Notes under the pieces: model-generated | The model's input: the letters and a program-made list of their open reading frames with translations, nothing else | What the model was told of the DNA's origin: nothing | Database searches by the model: none | Shown: one piece after another, positions 1 to 12,044 of the stretch | Position numbering within the stretch: the first letter of the stretch is position 1 | Layout of the letters: the number at the start of each line of letters is the position of its first letter | Translations under genes and position numbers: made by a program | Origin: Phragmites australis | Taxonomy: Eukaryota > Streptophyta > Magnoliopsida > Poales > Poaceae | DNA: 64,000 nt | Assembly (NCBI RefSeq): GCF_958298935.1 | Contig: NC_084922.1 | Coordinates: forward strand, 8,744,501 to 8,808,500 | Direction: 5' to 3'

Positions 1-1770
1 CAGTTGTGTTGGGGAATGGCCTCACGGGTCCCCTTCGGACTATGAATTGAAGACCTCTAATGGATACGAATTACTAATGAAGTTTACAATTGTTCAAGCA
101 TGCATCATATGCACACGTGCTCATCGTTTGATTATTTATTCGATGCATTCATATTTTTTTTAGAGAGTGATGCACCGCTGTTCTTCGTGGTCGAGATTGA
201 CGCCGAATTGGTTTTGAATGTGAGCCAAGCACCTGGAGCAGTAAGACAAGCATCTAAGTATATTACACCATTTTGATTTGAATCAAGTGGAATCTAAATT
301 GACGAGTTACTACTTAGGTGTGCTTGCATGATTAGTGAGTCGATGTTGGGTGATATGGGTAGAACCTATGTTGATGCATTGGCTCTACCTTGAATTATTG
401 ATGATTCCTTATCCTTGCAATCTAGTTATGGTTTTGTCAATGTCTAATTTCAGAGGTTAATTGAAATGCTTAGCAAATCTTAGGTCCTTGATAGAAGTCG
501 AGCGATGGTGTTGCCGTTGTTCGTGAGCATAGGGTTTGTTTAATGTTCACAATGATTATGATTATGATGTTGGGTGGTATGAGATGTGAGGATGAGGCGA
601 GATGTGGGCGGTGCTAGGGGTAGATCGGGAGAGGAGCCCAGATGCCATAGATCGCTTGCATTGGTTAAGCACTGATTATAGATGTTGTTGACTTTAGCAT
701 TTTTCTGTACTTACCACATACTCGAATATAGGATGAGTAAGCCAAATACCATAAGTCACCGTGTTTATTTGACCTATGCACTCGGGGTGTGAGCAAGGGC
801 TTGTAGAGGCACCGAGAAACGCCGGTAAATCATAGTATGTTCGGGGTCTCGGTGGCCTCCATATACATCGGGCATGGGGACAAAGGTTCGGAGTGAGTAC
901 GTGAATAGTTGGTAGATGAATCATCACTCGCAGCTGATGGGATATGTGGGCGGTAGTCTCGTGTTGTGTGGGTCCACGAGTACCCCCTGTAGGGTATAAA
1001 ATCAATTTGAATTGCCACGCTCTTGGTTATCGAGCAAGTTTCTATCCATTTGCATCGGTTGTAGAGTTTTGACTTTGAGGTTTTGGTATGGCATGTTGGT
1101 TATGATGGGTGATGGTAGTTGTTTACATGAGATGGTTCCACTTACTTTCATGTGCAAGTGTTTGGTTACAGGGTAGAAATGTAGTTGTGGTTCAGTATAG
1201 GTGCTCATATCTAGGTGTTAAGGTTGCTTACACATATGAATTTACTTATCCTTGTGGCCTACTACTTGCTAATAGCTCAATTGCATATTCCTTAGAGTCG
1301 GGTTATTAGATACACTCAATATGGATTAAGTCTTATGAGTACCTTTGTACTTACGCTGCTCTTTCAGGTTTGCAGGTGAGGAAAGGTTAGTTGTCGGCTA
1401 CTTCATGTTCGTCAATGCTAGCGTCGAGCAACAATAGTGTTGTCTACTCGAGTGACGTGCTTTTTGGTGGAACCTAAGGGCATATGGCTTCACCTAGTTG
1501 TTATTGTTCATAGATGTTACTTTCCACTGCGTAGTATCTTTGTAAATTGTTGTAAATGATAATCTTCTTAATGCTTATAATATAATTTAATTACTTGCTC
1601 TTTCTTAAGCTTTGTTGTGATGTTACATGTTGGAAAGGTATGTGTTCTGATCTTGGGTATAAAACACATGTCGGGACTACCGAAATGATATTTTGGTTAA
1701 TCATTGTAGTCGTGATTGTTTAAATGACCGACTTAATGGTTAATTAGAATGCTATTTGGACGTTTCCTCA
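1..1770 (+). repeat. 5' LTR (3' portion) of the chromovirus
   Basis: The segment ends in ..TTTCCTCA six bases before a primer-binding site, as a 5' LTR should. Read in reverse complement it matches the LTRs starting at 7604, 33591 and 48797, including the stretch around 700-1080 (related to 8340-8730, 34310-34720 and 49510-49930) and the stretch around 1560-1770. The family LTR appears to be about 3 kb, so the first part probably lies left of the window. Open frames in it are not conserved between copies. Confidence 0.75.
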
Positions 1771-1775
1771 TAGTA

Positions 1776-1787
1776 TGGTATGAGAGC
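1776..1787 (+). other. Primer-binding site (tRNA-iMet type), one mismatch
   Basis: TGGTATGAGAGC sits 5 bases after the LTR end and differs at one position from TGGTATCAGAGC, the usual plant initiator-methionine tRNA primer site. This fixes the 5' LTR boundary and the + orientation. Confidence 0.8.
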
Positions 1788-2560
1788 TTGGTTTAATGAA
1801 GTAGCCTAGAAACACTTAAGACATGTGTTAGTAATGTGTCAAATTCACTAAAGCCACCAACTAAAGTTTCTTTTTACCTATACATGCTAATATGTATAAA
1901 TTGCTATACCATTCCCCTAAGTGTAATGCATGGTTGGTTGCTTCACTTAAGTTGTTTGTTCCTGTATTTTGATGTCGTTATGAATCTTGTTGCATCGACG
2001 AAAAAGGTAAGAAACACATCCCGATGACGGTAAGTATTGGAGGCTCAACCAGTGCGAGGTAGGGGCCTAGTATGTTCCGTACGATGATGGTATGGAAAGT
2101 GAATACGTTAGCAATAATATATGAACATCCACCATACTATGGTAGATATGGTCGTCTACCCATGTGACGATTACATGGGGTGTCCTGTAAGACGACAGTA
2201 CGAGAAGTGAATACGTTGGCAACAACGTATGAAGTGTCGCTTGTGCAGTGAGATACACAAGCACCATTCCCACAAGAAGTAAAAGGTAACGCGAAGGGTG
2301 ATGATTGGTAGGCATTGTATACATGAATGAATGTGGTCTTGGTGTTTGTTGCGGAGTGATGAGCTCGAGAGAGAAATGTGTTGTGAGTTGTGAGCTAGGC
2401 TATGTTTTTGCATATCTTGCACTATATTTTTGATCATGGATTCTACCTATTATGTGATGCCTTAGCGTGCATCACTTGTTGGGATCCAGATAATGCCGTT
2501 TTGTGAAGTCAAAGATTGATTGTCTGCCTATCTTTCATTTTGTCGTCTCAAATAGGATGA
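1788..2560 (+). other. Chromovirus leader, no intact gene
   Basis: Sequence between the primer-binding site and recognisable gag. It contains an imperfect direct repeat of about 30 bp (around 2097 and 2204, spaced about 110 bp; shared core GTGAATACGTT). No open frame here is convincing. Confidence 0.5.
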
Positions 2561-3640
2561 GAACCCACCAGGGTGCCTGTAAAGACAATCAGGAGGGTTC
2601 GAATACCCGTGATGGAGAGCCGTCCCCTCCATCCCCTATGAAGAAGGTGTTGGACATTCTTAAGTTTATTGCTTAGAACACAACCCATCCTGTTGGAGTT
2701 GGAGCCGACCTACATGGAGGTTTATTTGAGTCTCTCTGTACTCAGCCTCCTATCTTCACCCACGCTGTAGATCTTAGTGATGCTAATGATTGGCTTCACA
2801 CCATTGATCAGAAACTTGCTCTCGTGCGGTGTGATGACCACTCCACTCATTAACTTCAAGGCGCCGCTGGGGCATGGTGACAGAGCTACCTCGCAATGCA
2901 AGCCCTAGGCTACTCTGTCACTTGGGTGGATTTCCATATAGCTTTCTGTGCTTCCTACATCCCTAAGGGTGTGAGGGATATCAAAAGGTAGGAGTTCCTC
3001 AACATAAAGCAAGGTGACAAGTCAGTAATGGATTATGTGTAGGAGTTCAATGAGTTGGCACAGTATGCACCGGAGTTTGTCTCCACTGACAAGCGAAAGT
3101 AAGAGTACTTCATGGACGGGCTTTCCACGAAGATGCAAGAGAGACTCTCCACACATAATTTTGATGATTTCAACATGATGGTGAGCAAGTATATTATGGT
3201 GGAGTACAAAATGAAGAAGTATCAAGATGAGAAGAAGTGCAAGAGGGAGGAATAGTTTTCTGATAGAGACAGTAAGCAACAATTGTGCGTACAACCACCT
3301 CTTTTGTCTCATGCAATGAGCATGGTGCCTTCACAGTCTATGTGTTTAGTCCATTCCTCTCCTTCCCAAGAGCAATCCCAAGAAGCCGTGAAGGATGAAA
3401 GAATCAGCTCAAAACGTGGAAGAGGTGGCCCATGCTTCAATTGTGGCCAGTTGGGGCACTTTGCCCAATGTTATCGCTATCCAAAACAAGACAGTGTGGT
3501 AAATACCCCAATTATACCACCACCTCTTGGGTCACAAAAAGTCCTAGCTTTGAAGCTGGGGAATACCCACATCATCATAGTCAAGGAAGCCCAAAAGGAG
3601 ATCGGTGTGCTTTTAAGCATGCTTCCGTCAATTCTCACCT
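2560..3640 (+). pseudogene. Chromovirus gag, broken
   Basis: Conceptual translation from about 2690 gives a retrotransposon gag core: a phenylalanine-rich start, a tract reading ANDWLHTIDQKL, a region corresponding to the usual GAAxxWW, then EFNELAQYAPEF. Near 3432-3475 there is a nucleocapsid zinc knuckle, CFNCGQLGHFAQC. Its last spacing is H-x3-C instead of H-x4-C, so one residue is missing. At least five stops interrupt the frame, and each falls where relatives have glutamine (CAA or CAG changed to TAA or TAG). Gag would form the virus-like particle; this copy cannot. Confidence 0.8.
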
Positions 3641-5600
3641 AGTGACAATACTCTTCGATTCTTGGGCTTCTCAATCCTTTGTCAAGCGGAGTTGTGCCAT
3701 GATCCATGATTTTCATGGGGGAGCTTGACTGGTTCATCGTGGTTTTCGTTGACGACATTCTCGTTTACTCCAAGAGTGAAGAGGAACATACCAACCATCT
3801 TCGCGTTGTTCTTGAGAGACTTCGGGAACATTGTCTTTACGCCAAGCTTAGCAAATGTGAATTCTGGCTGAAGGAAGTCTCTTTCTTTGGGCATGTTCTT
3901 TCTGAAGGTGGTGTTGTAACTGACCCGAGCAAGGTGCAGTATGTGCTTAATTGGATGCAACCTCGAAGTGTTGCTGACATCTAAAGTTTTCTCGGACTTA
4001 CGGCTTATTACCACTGGTTTATTGAAAACTTCTCCAAGATCGCTAAGCCGATGACTGAGTTATTAAAGAAGGGTGTCAAATTCGAGTGGTCCGATGGGTG
4101 TGAAGCGGATTTCTAGACTTTGAAGTCCCATCTCACTACGATGCCCGTTCTGGCACAACCAGATATTCACAAAAATTTCAATGTCTATTATGATGCCTCT
4201 TGCATCGGTCTCGGTTGTGTTCTTATGCAAGAGAGCCGATTGGTTGCTTATGCTTCACGCTAGTTGAAGCCCCATTAGGATAACTACCCACTCATGATTT
4301 GGAGCTTGTAGCTATAATGCACGCCCTAAAAATTTGGCAGCGCTATCTCCTCGGGAATGTTTATAATATCTACACTAGCCATAAGAGCCTCAAATATATC
4401 TTCACCCAACCCAATCTCAATATGAGGCAAAGAAGATGGCTTGAGTTGATTAAGGACTATGAGTTAGAGGTCCATTACCATCCGGGCAAGGCGGACATTG
4501 TCGCCGATGCCTTAAGTTGAAAGGCTCAGTGCAGTTGTCTTTTGGTTTCGCCCGAGAGTTCCACGCTATGTGATGAGTTTAGGATGCTTGAACTCGAGAT
4601 GGTCTCGAGGGGTTTATTGCTAACCTGGAGATAAGATCCGCCTTCCTCGACCGAATCGAGGAAGCTCAAAAGAAAGACAGAGGCATGGAAAGGATCCATG
4701 ACAAGCTCAAGGAGGGGCAAGCTAGATGATTTACTCTGGATGATGAGGGTGTATTATGGTTCGGGAGGTGATTATTGGTTCCAAAAGTTTCAGAGTTGAG
4801 AAAGAAGATTCTAGATGAAGCTCATGATTCATCGCTATCCATCCATCCCGGGAGCACGAAGATGTATCAAGATCTGAAGCATAGATTTTGGTGGACTCGC
4901 ATGAAGCGAGAAGTCGCACGGTATGTCACCGAGTGTGATATTTGCCAGAGGGTGAAGGCCGAACACCTCAAAATGGTTGGTACACTTTAATCCCTACCTA
5001 TCCCCTCCTGGAAGTGGGAGGAGATCGGTATGAATTTCATAACCGGGTTGCCAAAGACCTCTCAAGGCTATGCTTCCATCTGGGTTATCGTGGATCGACT
5101 CACCAAGTCAACATATTTTCTTCCCATGAAGACTGAATACAATGCAAAGCACTATGCTGAGTTGTACCTCTCGCGGATTGTTTGCTTTCACTTAATTCCA
5201 AAGAAGATAGTTTTCGATCGGGGCACTCAGTTTACCTCTCACTTTTAAGAAGCCTCCGTGAGGCTATGGGAACCGAATTGTTCCACAGCATGGCCTATCA
5301 TCCTCAAACCGATGGTTAAACTGAGAGGGTGTATCAAATCCTGGAAGACATGTTGCGGTCTTGTGTACTCACCTATGGAAAAAAATGGGAGCTTTGCTTG
5401 CTTTTTGTGGAGTTTTCATACACCAATAGTTATCAATCCAGTGTCCAGATGGCTCCGTTTGAAGATCTCTATGGGAGGAGATATCAAACACCGTTAATTT
5501 TTTCTCAGTCTGGCGAACGGGTTTTCTTGGATCCAGATTTGGTCAAGGAGGCAGAAGATCATGTCAAGACTACCCACAAGTGTTTGCTCATGGCTTAATC
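3640..5600 (+). pseudogene. Chromovirus pol (protease scrap, RT, RNase H, integrase), broken
   Basis: A protease scrap reads LFDSWASQSF near 3651-3680, where the family has an active-site Asp-Ser-Gly; the Gly is replaced by Trp. The frame then jumps directly into the second half of reverse transcriptase, with the catalytic segment FVDDILVYSKS at about 3748-3780, so roughly 300 codons are missing. RNase H follows (YDASCIGLGCVLMQ at about 4190; a frameshift near 4290; [10 protein letters not shown] at about 4380). Integrase has an H-H-C-C zinc region (HPGSTKMYQDL to CDICQRV, 4840-4960) and a core with GMNFITGLPK, DRGTQFTSHF and MAPFEDLYGRR, split by stops and frameshifts near 4990, 5247 and 5300. 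Several stops replace Gln or Arg codons by C-to-T change. Confidence 0.85.
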
Positions 5601-5639
5601 ATGACAAAAGAGTTATGTGAATCATCGTTGATGAGAGCT

Positions 5640-6080
5640 TGCATTCGCTATTGGGGATTTTGTCTATCTTAAAGTATCTACACTCAAAGAAGTTCGACAC
5701 TTTCAAATTAGAAGGAAGCTAGCACCTCGATATGTGTGACCATTCCAAATTGTCGCTTGACGTAGAGAGGTGGCCTATCAATTGGACCTACCTCCGTCCC
5801 TCTCCGCTATCCACAATGTGTTCATTGTATCGCAACTGAAGAAGTGCCTTTGAGTTTTGACTGAAGTCATTGAAATGGCCAATCAAGACTTGCAACCCGA
5901 TCTGACGTATTGCAAACGACCAATCCGAATATTGGATGAAGCAGAGCGCAAGACTCGATGTCATTCTATCAAGTTCATCAAAGTCCAATGGAGCAACCAC
6001 ACCAAGAACAAAGCAACTTAGGAGCGTGAGGATAAAATCTGCTTTGAATATCCTGAAATTTTTGAGAACTTGTAAAGATT
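5640..6080 (+). pseudogene. Integrase C-terminus and chromodomain remnant
   Basis: The frame-corrected reading gives GDFVYLKVSTLKEV, then LPPSLSAIHNVFIVSQLKKC (about 5788-5850), then ILDEAERKTRCHSIKFIKVQW (about 5925-5985) and a damaged ATxERED near 6015-6030. This is the standard plant chromovirus tail: a GPY/F-like region and then a chromodomain, a module thought to direct integration to modified chromatin. Stops and a frame change make it non-functional. Confidence 0.75.
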
Positions 6081-6180
6081 GTCTTAATTTTGCATAATTG
6101 GAGCATCTCACATGTCTATAGTCATCACCATGTTAAATGGAGAGTTTGTTACCAAAGGATTGCACTTAGAAGCTATCCAA

Positions 6181-6592
6181 CCAGGAGAACCATACTTCTG
6201 GTGGTCTAACCGTTGTTGGTATACCGATCTGACTACTAGAGGCGTTTAGAACCCAAAAACTCTCTATTCTTGGGCGGTTTGACTGCTCCAGGCTCGTGGT
6301 CTGACTGTTGGTCGGTGGTCTAACCGCTGACACAATGTCAGTTCGACGCCAGAGCCCAAAACTCTCCGTAAAGATTCTGATCTAACCGCTATGCCCACGG
6401 TCTAACCAAGCCATAGTCTGACCGAGCCTACATGTGGTGTGACCTCCAACTCATGTAAAGGCCCAATGGCTATCATTTCATTTTGTCGATGAATTTTGGC
6501 AAAATTCTTTTTCATTTGTGGGAAATTCCCTTTCACTTCATCACCATCACCTTTTCTCTGAGTTCGCCAAATCTCGGGTCGAGATTCATTTT
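6181..6592 (+). repeat. 3' non-coding region with dispersed GGTCTAACCG-type motifs
   Basis: Between the pol end and the polypurine tract there are about eight degenerate copies of a near-palindromic motif, GGTCTGACCG or GGTCTAACCG, at irregular spacing (6209-6425). The same motif recurs inside the 3' LTR (about 6860-6890 and 7470-7590) and, in reverse complement, in the LTR at 33591-36390. Confidence 0.6.
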
Positions 6593-6610
6593 AGGAGGGG
6601 GGGGGGGAGG
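6593..6610 (+). other. Polypurine tract
   Basis: An A/G-only run dominated by 12 consecutive G sits two bases before a TGTCATGTTCC LTR start. This is the expected plus-strand primer position. Confidence 0.75.
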
Positions 6611-6612
6611 TT

Positions 6613-6923
6613 TGTCATGTTCCAAAATGTTAATTATGTAATTAGGCTTGCCTAATCATAATTGCATTATGTTTTGTGTGATTTATTATCAATTTGAGTT
6701 TAAGCGTGTTTCAAAAGTTATGCGTTTTGGAGCTTCACGTATTTCCCCCACATACAAATGAGTATTTGAGAGTGAAAATGACTTAGAAGATAATTAGGGG
6801 AAACCCCATAGATATTAGAAAAGAAAAAGAATAAGACTTTCAGCACCAAATCGCTCCCGCGGTCTAACCAGGGTGTCTCGTGGTATGACCGCCAGTACAC
6901 AGAGCGCCCATTAAGGGGATAGA

Positions 6924-6961
<38 letters not shown>

Positions 6962-7603
6962 TCTCTCACTCTCTCCCTCACTCAAGCCCTATAGAGAGAA
7001 GAAGAGACCACCTCGACGGCTTTGATGACCGGAGATCGATGGAGGAACCTTCCCCAAGCTTCCCAAAGACTTCCCCGAGGTCTTCCCCCTTTCTCTTGCT
7101 CACCAGAGGTGTGTTCTTCCTCCCCAAGCTCCCTAACCTCTCTGGGAGTCTAATTGGTGGATCAGAGCTCCCTCGGAGGATTCCAATCCAATAGAAAGTT
7201 TCTATACACCGATGTGAATCTTCCCATGCCATCTTTTCATCATTTCCTATCTATAGTCATCCGCCATTTAGATTTGAACTAGGAAACCCGAGTATACCCT
7301 AGATCTAGATCTCATTCTCGGGGTTTTACGTGTTCAGACCGTGCATGTCATTCGAACAATCATAGAAAATGTTCCCCTAGTTTTATAGAGTACTTTGGTA
7401 CCCTTCGTCATCGAAGGTTTCACCAGGGTTCTCGCCGGTGATCCCGCAAAGTTGCTGCCAGCAAGGTCTGGCGGTCTAACCACCGCTAGGGCCAGTCATA
7501 CCGCTAGTTAGGACCATAACATCCAAGTTCAAACCCCTATACATGAGTCAGACTGCCGCTAGGGCCGGTTTGACCGTTGATCGGCGGTCTGATATGCACC
7601 ATA
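6613..7603 (+). repeat. 3' LTR (5' part) of the chromovirus
   Basis: It starts TGTCATGTTCC right after the polypurine tract. The first 300 bases match the reverse complement of about 36390-36090 (GAGTTTAA..GTGTTTCAAAAG, then TTTCAGCAC and a GCGGTCTAACC motif). A (CT)n run at about 6926-6976 and a GAGAGAAGAAGAG tract could mark the promoter/leader region. The LTR is interrupted at 7603 and its second part is not found. Confidence 0.7.
6926..6976 (+). repeat. (CT)n microsatellite inside the LTR
   Basis: About 25 nearly uninterrupted CT dinucleotides, followed by CTTCCTCTCTCACTCTC. Confidence 0.9.
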
Positions 7604-9723
7604 TGTAAGGAAACATCCAAATAGTATTCTAATCAATCATTAAATTGTTCATTTACTTAATCACAACTTCAATGATTAATCAGTATACCGCTCTGGTAGT
7701 CCCGGCATATGTTTTGTGCCAAAGATCGAAACACACGCCTTACCAACATTTAACATCACAACACAGCTTAATAAAGAGTGAATAATTAATCTTATATTAC
7801 AAGTTCCTAAGCACCCATAATTTCTTAGAATTTACAGCAAAAGAGAGCTAGGAGGAGACTGAAACTAATCGACTCCTAAACAAAAGAGAATTATACAATG
7901 GAAGCTAAAACTATAAAAAACAAAAGGAGGATGGAGTCATATGCCCTTAGACTCCATCACAAAAGCACAACTTCCGAGTAGTTCCCTACTCATGCCCGCC
8001 ATCACCCTTGGCAGACGTGAAGTAGCCAAAGATCAGCTCCTCACTGGTAGCACCTAAAAGAGCAGTATGAGTACGAAGGTATTCGCAAGACTTAATCCAT
8101 ATTAGGTACTTATAGATAACCCGACTCCAAGGATTATGAATTGGGATGTTAGCAAGAATACGACCACATGGTTAAGTAAATTTATATGTGAAAGCAAAAT
8201 TTGACAAAAAATCATGTGTGAGCATCTAGACTTAACCAACATAACTATCTAACCCATAATCATCAACTGAACATATATGTAAAAGGAATCTTAGTAATAA
8301 TATCTGTAAAGAACCATCTCAACCCATCAACCACCTCAGACCAAACTCGTAACTCTATGACTGCTACAAATGGACACAAACTTACTAATGACCGAGAGCG
8401 TGGCATTTCAAAATATTTTTACACACTGCAGGGGATACAACTTTACCCATAAGACTAGAGGATTATGCGGCTTGAGTGACCACACAGGTCCACCCAAGGG
8501 GGTACTCGTGCCAACTTTTCCTAATAAGCTCCAACCATTTGAATCATGCATTGCTCGGTACGGAGCCCACTTAGGTTAACTCCCGGAGCAACCTCAAGTG
8601 TCTCTTGCAAGCCTATCCATTCACACCATCGATGTGCAAGCTCAAATGATTAGCTACAGAGGTATTCAGCTTATCTTACCATTAGATCGGCATATGGTAA
8701 GTACAGTAAGTGCTAGAGCCAACTGCAACAACAATCGGTGCTTAAGCAACGCAAGCGGTCTATGGTGTCCGGCTTCCTCTCCTGACCTACCCTGAGGAAC
8801 TCCATTTCGAGGCAGGAGAAACACCCCTAACACCGTTCACATCTCGCCTCATCCTCACTACTCAACCAACCAACACCATCAACCCAACATCGTCATCAAT
8901 GTGATGGTAATTAAAGCTTATAGCTCGCAGATGGGGGTTGAACCACCGCTCGACTTCTACCGAAGAATCTATGCATGTCTAAGCATTTCAGTTAACTATT
9001 AGACTAGACCATTATCAAGTTAAATCCCAGTTACAAGGAGATGGATCACCAATAACTCAAGATAGAGTGTAATGCATCAACATAGGTTCTACCAATATCA
9101 GACCCGACATCGACTCAATAGCATGCGTAATATACATAAAACATATTTTATCACATTAGACACATATGATCCAAATTAATGGGAGAAACATGCTTAGATG
9201 CTTGCCTTGCTACTCAGGCGGCTACTTGATGCTACCCACACAGAATTTACAGAACTCGTGTGGCTCGGTGTCACCTTCAACAACACCCGCGTACCGCTCC
9301 AGATCCTCGTTCACTAAAGAAGAATATGTGCAATGATGAGTATGAATGAAGTGCAACAATGTATGCTACAATATGCATAACGACAAGCTAAAAGTGCAAG
9401 ACATGTGAAATAATAGCAAACTTTACGATTTAAACGACTTTGGAAAGCTAACAAGAGGCTGAAGACTCTGAGTTAAACTCGGAACATCTACGTTCTGGAG
9501 CCTCCGGGTTGTACTCCAGATGGGGGTTCTCGGTTAGCCATTTTTGAATTAACCTGGAAGTTCCAGGCTGAGTTCGGAACCTCCGGGCTAGGTCGAAATG
9601 TCCGGGTGAGGCTCCGAGCAAGGGTTCTCTGCTAAATCTAAACCGAATTAACTTGAACCCTCCGGGTTTAACCTGAACTATCCGAGTTGGGCGGATTATC
9701 CGGATGAGGCTCCGAGCGAGGGT
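7604..9723 (-). mobile_element. Chromovirus-family LTR, reverse orientation, truncated
   Basis: It begins TGTAAGGAAACATCCAAATAG and runs collinear with the reverse-oriented LTRs at 33591 and 48797: the AACACAGCTTAA block, the GAGTACGAAGGTA block, the ACAAATGGACA..GACCGAGAGCG block, and AACGCAAGCGGTCTATGG. Near its right end there is a CCGG-rich motif array (about 9470-9720). It stops at 9723, where a + strand LTR start follows, and its remaining part is not seen. No intact gene lies inside. Confidence 0.7.
9470..9720. repeat. CCGGAGGTTCCGGGTT-type degenerate motif array
   Basis: About ten loosely spaced copies of a GGAACCTCCGGG / CTCCGGGTT motif on both strands inside an LTR. Equivalent arrays lie at 50560-50735, 51720-52170 and 53980-54420 in other LTRs of the family. 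Confidence 0.7.
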
Positions 9724-9890
9724 GTCACATCCCAATTTCCGTAATCACATGATTAAGCATAATCATGCATCATGAGCATCATAAGCATCAGGTTTAATTG
9801 TTAAGCATGGTTGAATACTTGTTATTTCTAATAGTGGTTTGATCTTTGCTATGTATTTTGAAAATAACCAATGTTAGAGTTTTCTTGATG
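9724..9890 (+). repeat. Start of a + strand chromovirus-family LTR, truncated
   Basis: TGTCACATCCCAATTTCCGTAATCAC and the following ATTAAGCATAATCATGCATCAT tract match the start of the LTR at 50741. Homology fades near 9890, so only about 170 bp of the LTR remain. Confidence 0.65.
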
Positions 9891-10500
9891 TGCGTTTGCC
9901 TGATCTTCTGAAGGTAATATGATAAGTCAATTGGTAGAGTTTCGACATTGATGATCCAAAGGCTCCGACCAGAACAGATTGAGAACCCTCGCAACCACTA
10001 CAACACTACTTCGTGGTTATCAACTGTTCCAAGACGTGATTGACCTCACTAAGAAGGCTTTTCCTGCAAATGAATCGAGAACACAAGCAAGAATAGGTAG
10101 ATGCAATATGAATATTTCTAATTACCAATGAAATACTCGAGTTGGGGTTCAACAAACTGATAAATGATAAAACTGTCTAAAAATAAAAAAAATCTAAGCT
10201 AAACCCAAACCTAAACTATGACGACTTCTATATATTTATAGGGGGACGTGAGAAGGTTGACCTAGAGTTGTGCAGCCATGGAAAGAGGCATGCACAACCT
10301 GGACTTTGACCCTGACACGATTACAAGACCCGACAGGGTCCAAAATAGTGATACAACACCTTATTCCTTCGACTCTGACTACACTATAAGGAATATTTGG
10401 TCCAGCCCATATCCATTGGAAGTGGCTCGTCTTAGGCTTTCCAGAATGTCCCAGATCGCCTAAAACGAACTTCGTATGAGAGAGTTATACCCGTTTTACT
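9891..10500 (-). repeat. LTR remnant of another retroelement (minus strand)
   Basis: AT-rich sequence with a TATAAATATA box on the minus strand (10231-10240), lying directly 3' of a minus-strand pol C-terminal remnant. That is where a 3' LTR would be. The boundaries cannot be fixed. Confidence 0.4.
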
Positions 10501-10511
10501 GACGTGCTATC

Positions 10512-10820
10512 CTAAGACTCGACCACAACCACAACCATGACTTTGACCATGACCACGATTAGAGCGAAGCCTCGAGTCCGAGTAGACTTGGCCTTCGAGG
10601 GGTGACGTCCGGGTAAGGTTGGTGCTTTTCCCACGTTCCTAAGCAATAAAGTATTACAAAAATTTAGTAGTAATTCATCTAAGGAAGCATGAATAGCGAG
10701 AAATGAGTTCACCTGGTGGTCTAATTGTCGTGCACGTGCTCTTGTAATTGGATCTTGTATGATTTGAGGAATATTAATAGTATTAATCATATTTGAAGGA
10801 TCCATGGGCTCATCAACCAT
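10512..10820 (-). pseudogene. C-terminal tail of a gypsy-type polyprotein (remnant)
   Basis: The minus-strand frame contains PITRARARQLDHQVNSFL followed by LLLRNVGKAP. Tails of this type (T-R-A-R-A-R-Q-L then V-N-S-F-L) occur at the C-terminus of many grass Ty3/gypsy polyproteins, after integrase. Only about 100 residues remain. The far end (10512-10570) is a low-complexity Val/Met run, so the true end is unclear. No catalytic domain is retained. Confidence 0.5.
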
Positions 10821-10825
10821 TCTCT

Positions 10826-12044
10826 TCCAATGGCCTCCTACCTATCACTGGGGCAGTTTGGTCTATTTTCGCTCCATCCATCGAACGGTCGTGGCAAATT
10901 CATGACTTAGCTTCGTCTCGATACAAGCTTCACGATGACGTCACATGCCCTTCATCCTTCCATGGTTTTGAGGCCAAACCGTAAAACCACCTTGCACATT
11001 TCTCAAAATATGAATCACTGCTACTTGCTCTGACCCCAAGTAAGCATTCTAATATCGACGCGTGTACTCCGTCTTACGATCTTGATTACCGGTAAGTCTC
11101 TACCGCTCCCGATCCCTTGTGCTGCCTTGTCACTTGCACTAGTAACCCCTTCGCTTGACTTTGTCAACACACTATCTTTATCCATCTTCATATGCTTTGC
11201 TTGACCTCCATATGCATAGCTAGTATCACCTTTGAATCCGCCCGACTTCCTTGATCGTCCAGCACCAAGCACTTCGCTTGGCCCCGATCGTCCTGCTGTC
11301 GGCCACCAAATTGCATCCATGACCTGCACAACACGAGACAAGCAAACACATATCTCCAACTCCATTATAGATTAGTCCAGAATTAAAATCCTCACTCAAT
11401 GCAAATCTAAAAAAAACCATTAACACAGGATGATCCAGTGTTAACTCCTCCTGGGTGTCGGACAATCCGGCATGTTCAACTCAGCAGACCAGACTGCTTG
11501 AAATCCTCTCTGCAAGAAATAGTCTAACGTGTATTTTCATCAATCGTCGGATCATCCGGTGCATTCATTCTTGCCAGAACCTGTTTTGCACCATCTCTTG
11601 AAAAATTACTCTGGCAATGAATTTGATGTTCACATTTTCCAATGTCAGACCATCCGGTATATATAGGTCCGCTAGAGCCAATTTGTAACTTCTCTGCAAG
11701 AAAAGCTCTGGCGTTCACTGGTACCCAACGCCAGACCTTCTGACGTATACTTTAATTTTTGCTTCTTCGTTGAAATGCTCCGGCGTGTACTGCATATGAA
11801 CGTCAGATCATCCGGTGAGTTTATTTTCTTCAGCGCCGAATCATCCGGCATGTATAATTTTTTTGGACTCAGTCACAAATACGTCCACTCTATTTTCTTT
11901 GTAACTTTAGTAAGTTATGATCATAATTTCAGTATATAATCATACCTATACAATCTCAAAATCATCAAACTAAATCAATACGGTTATCAATCACTCATCA
12001 TATATGAACCAAGACACATTTAAATTTAGTTTCTCAGCATACCA
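10826..12044 (-). mobile_element. Copia LTR fragment (same family as 55240-57062)
   Basis: Collinear with about 55990-57062: the CGACGCGTGTACTCCGTC block, the region with repeated ATCATCCGG/CCAGACC motifs (about 11440-11840), GCATTTGCAA-like AT-rich sequence, and a matching terminus ending in ATACCA. The first 750 bp of the LTR are missing, so this is a truncated LTR. Confidence 0.75.

Larger units (their letters stand above)
1..7603 (+). mobile_element. Decayed Ty3/gypsy chromovirus, internally deleted
   Basis: In + order this shows the end of a 5' LTR, a primer-binding site, gag, protease scrap, reverse transcriptase, RNase H, integrase, a chromodomain-like tail, a polypurine tract and the beginning of a 3' LTR. 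That order, with the chromodomain after integrase, is that of Ty3/gypsy chromoviruses (Tekay/Del-like). The left end lies outside the window, and the 3' LTR is cut at about 7603 by another LTR in the opposite orientation. No frame is intact. There are many in-frame stops, several frameshifts, and a deletion near 3710 that removes most of protease and the first half of reverse transcriptase. It cannot move on its own. Confidence 0.85.

Noticed and set aside
6181..7590. GGTCTGACC repeats considered as a CRISPR or satellite array
   Set aside because: Copies are degenerate, irregularly spaced and on both strands, and the host is a plant. They are LTR or 3' region motifs.
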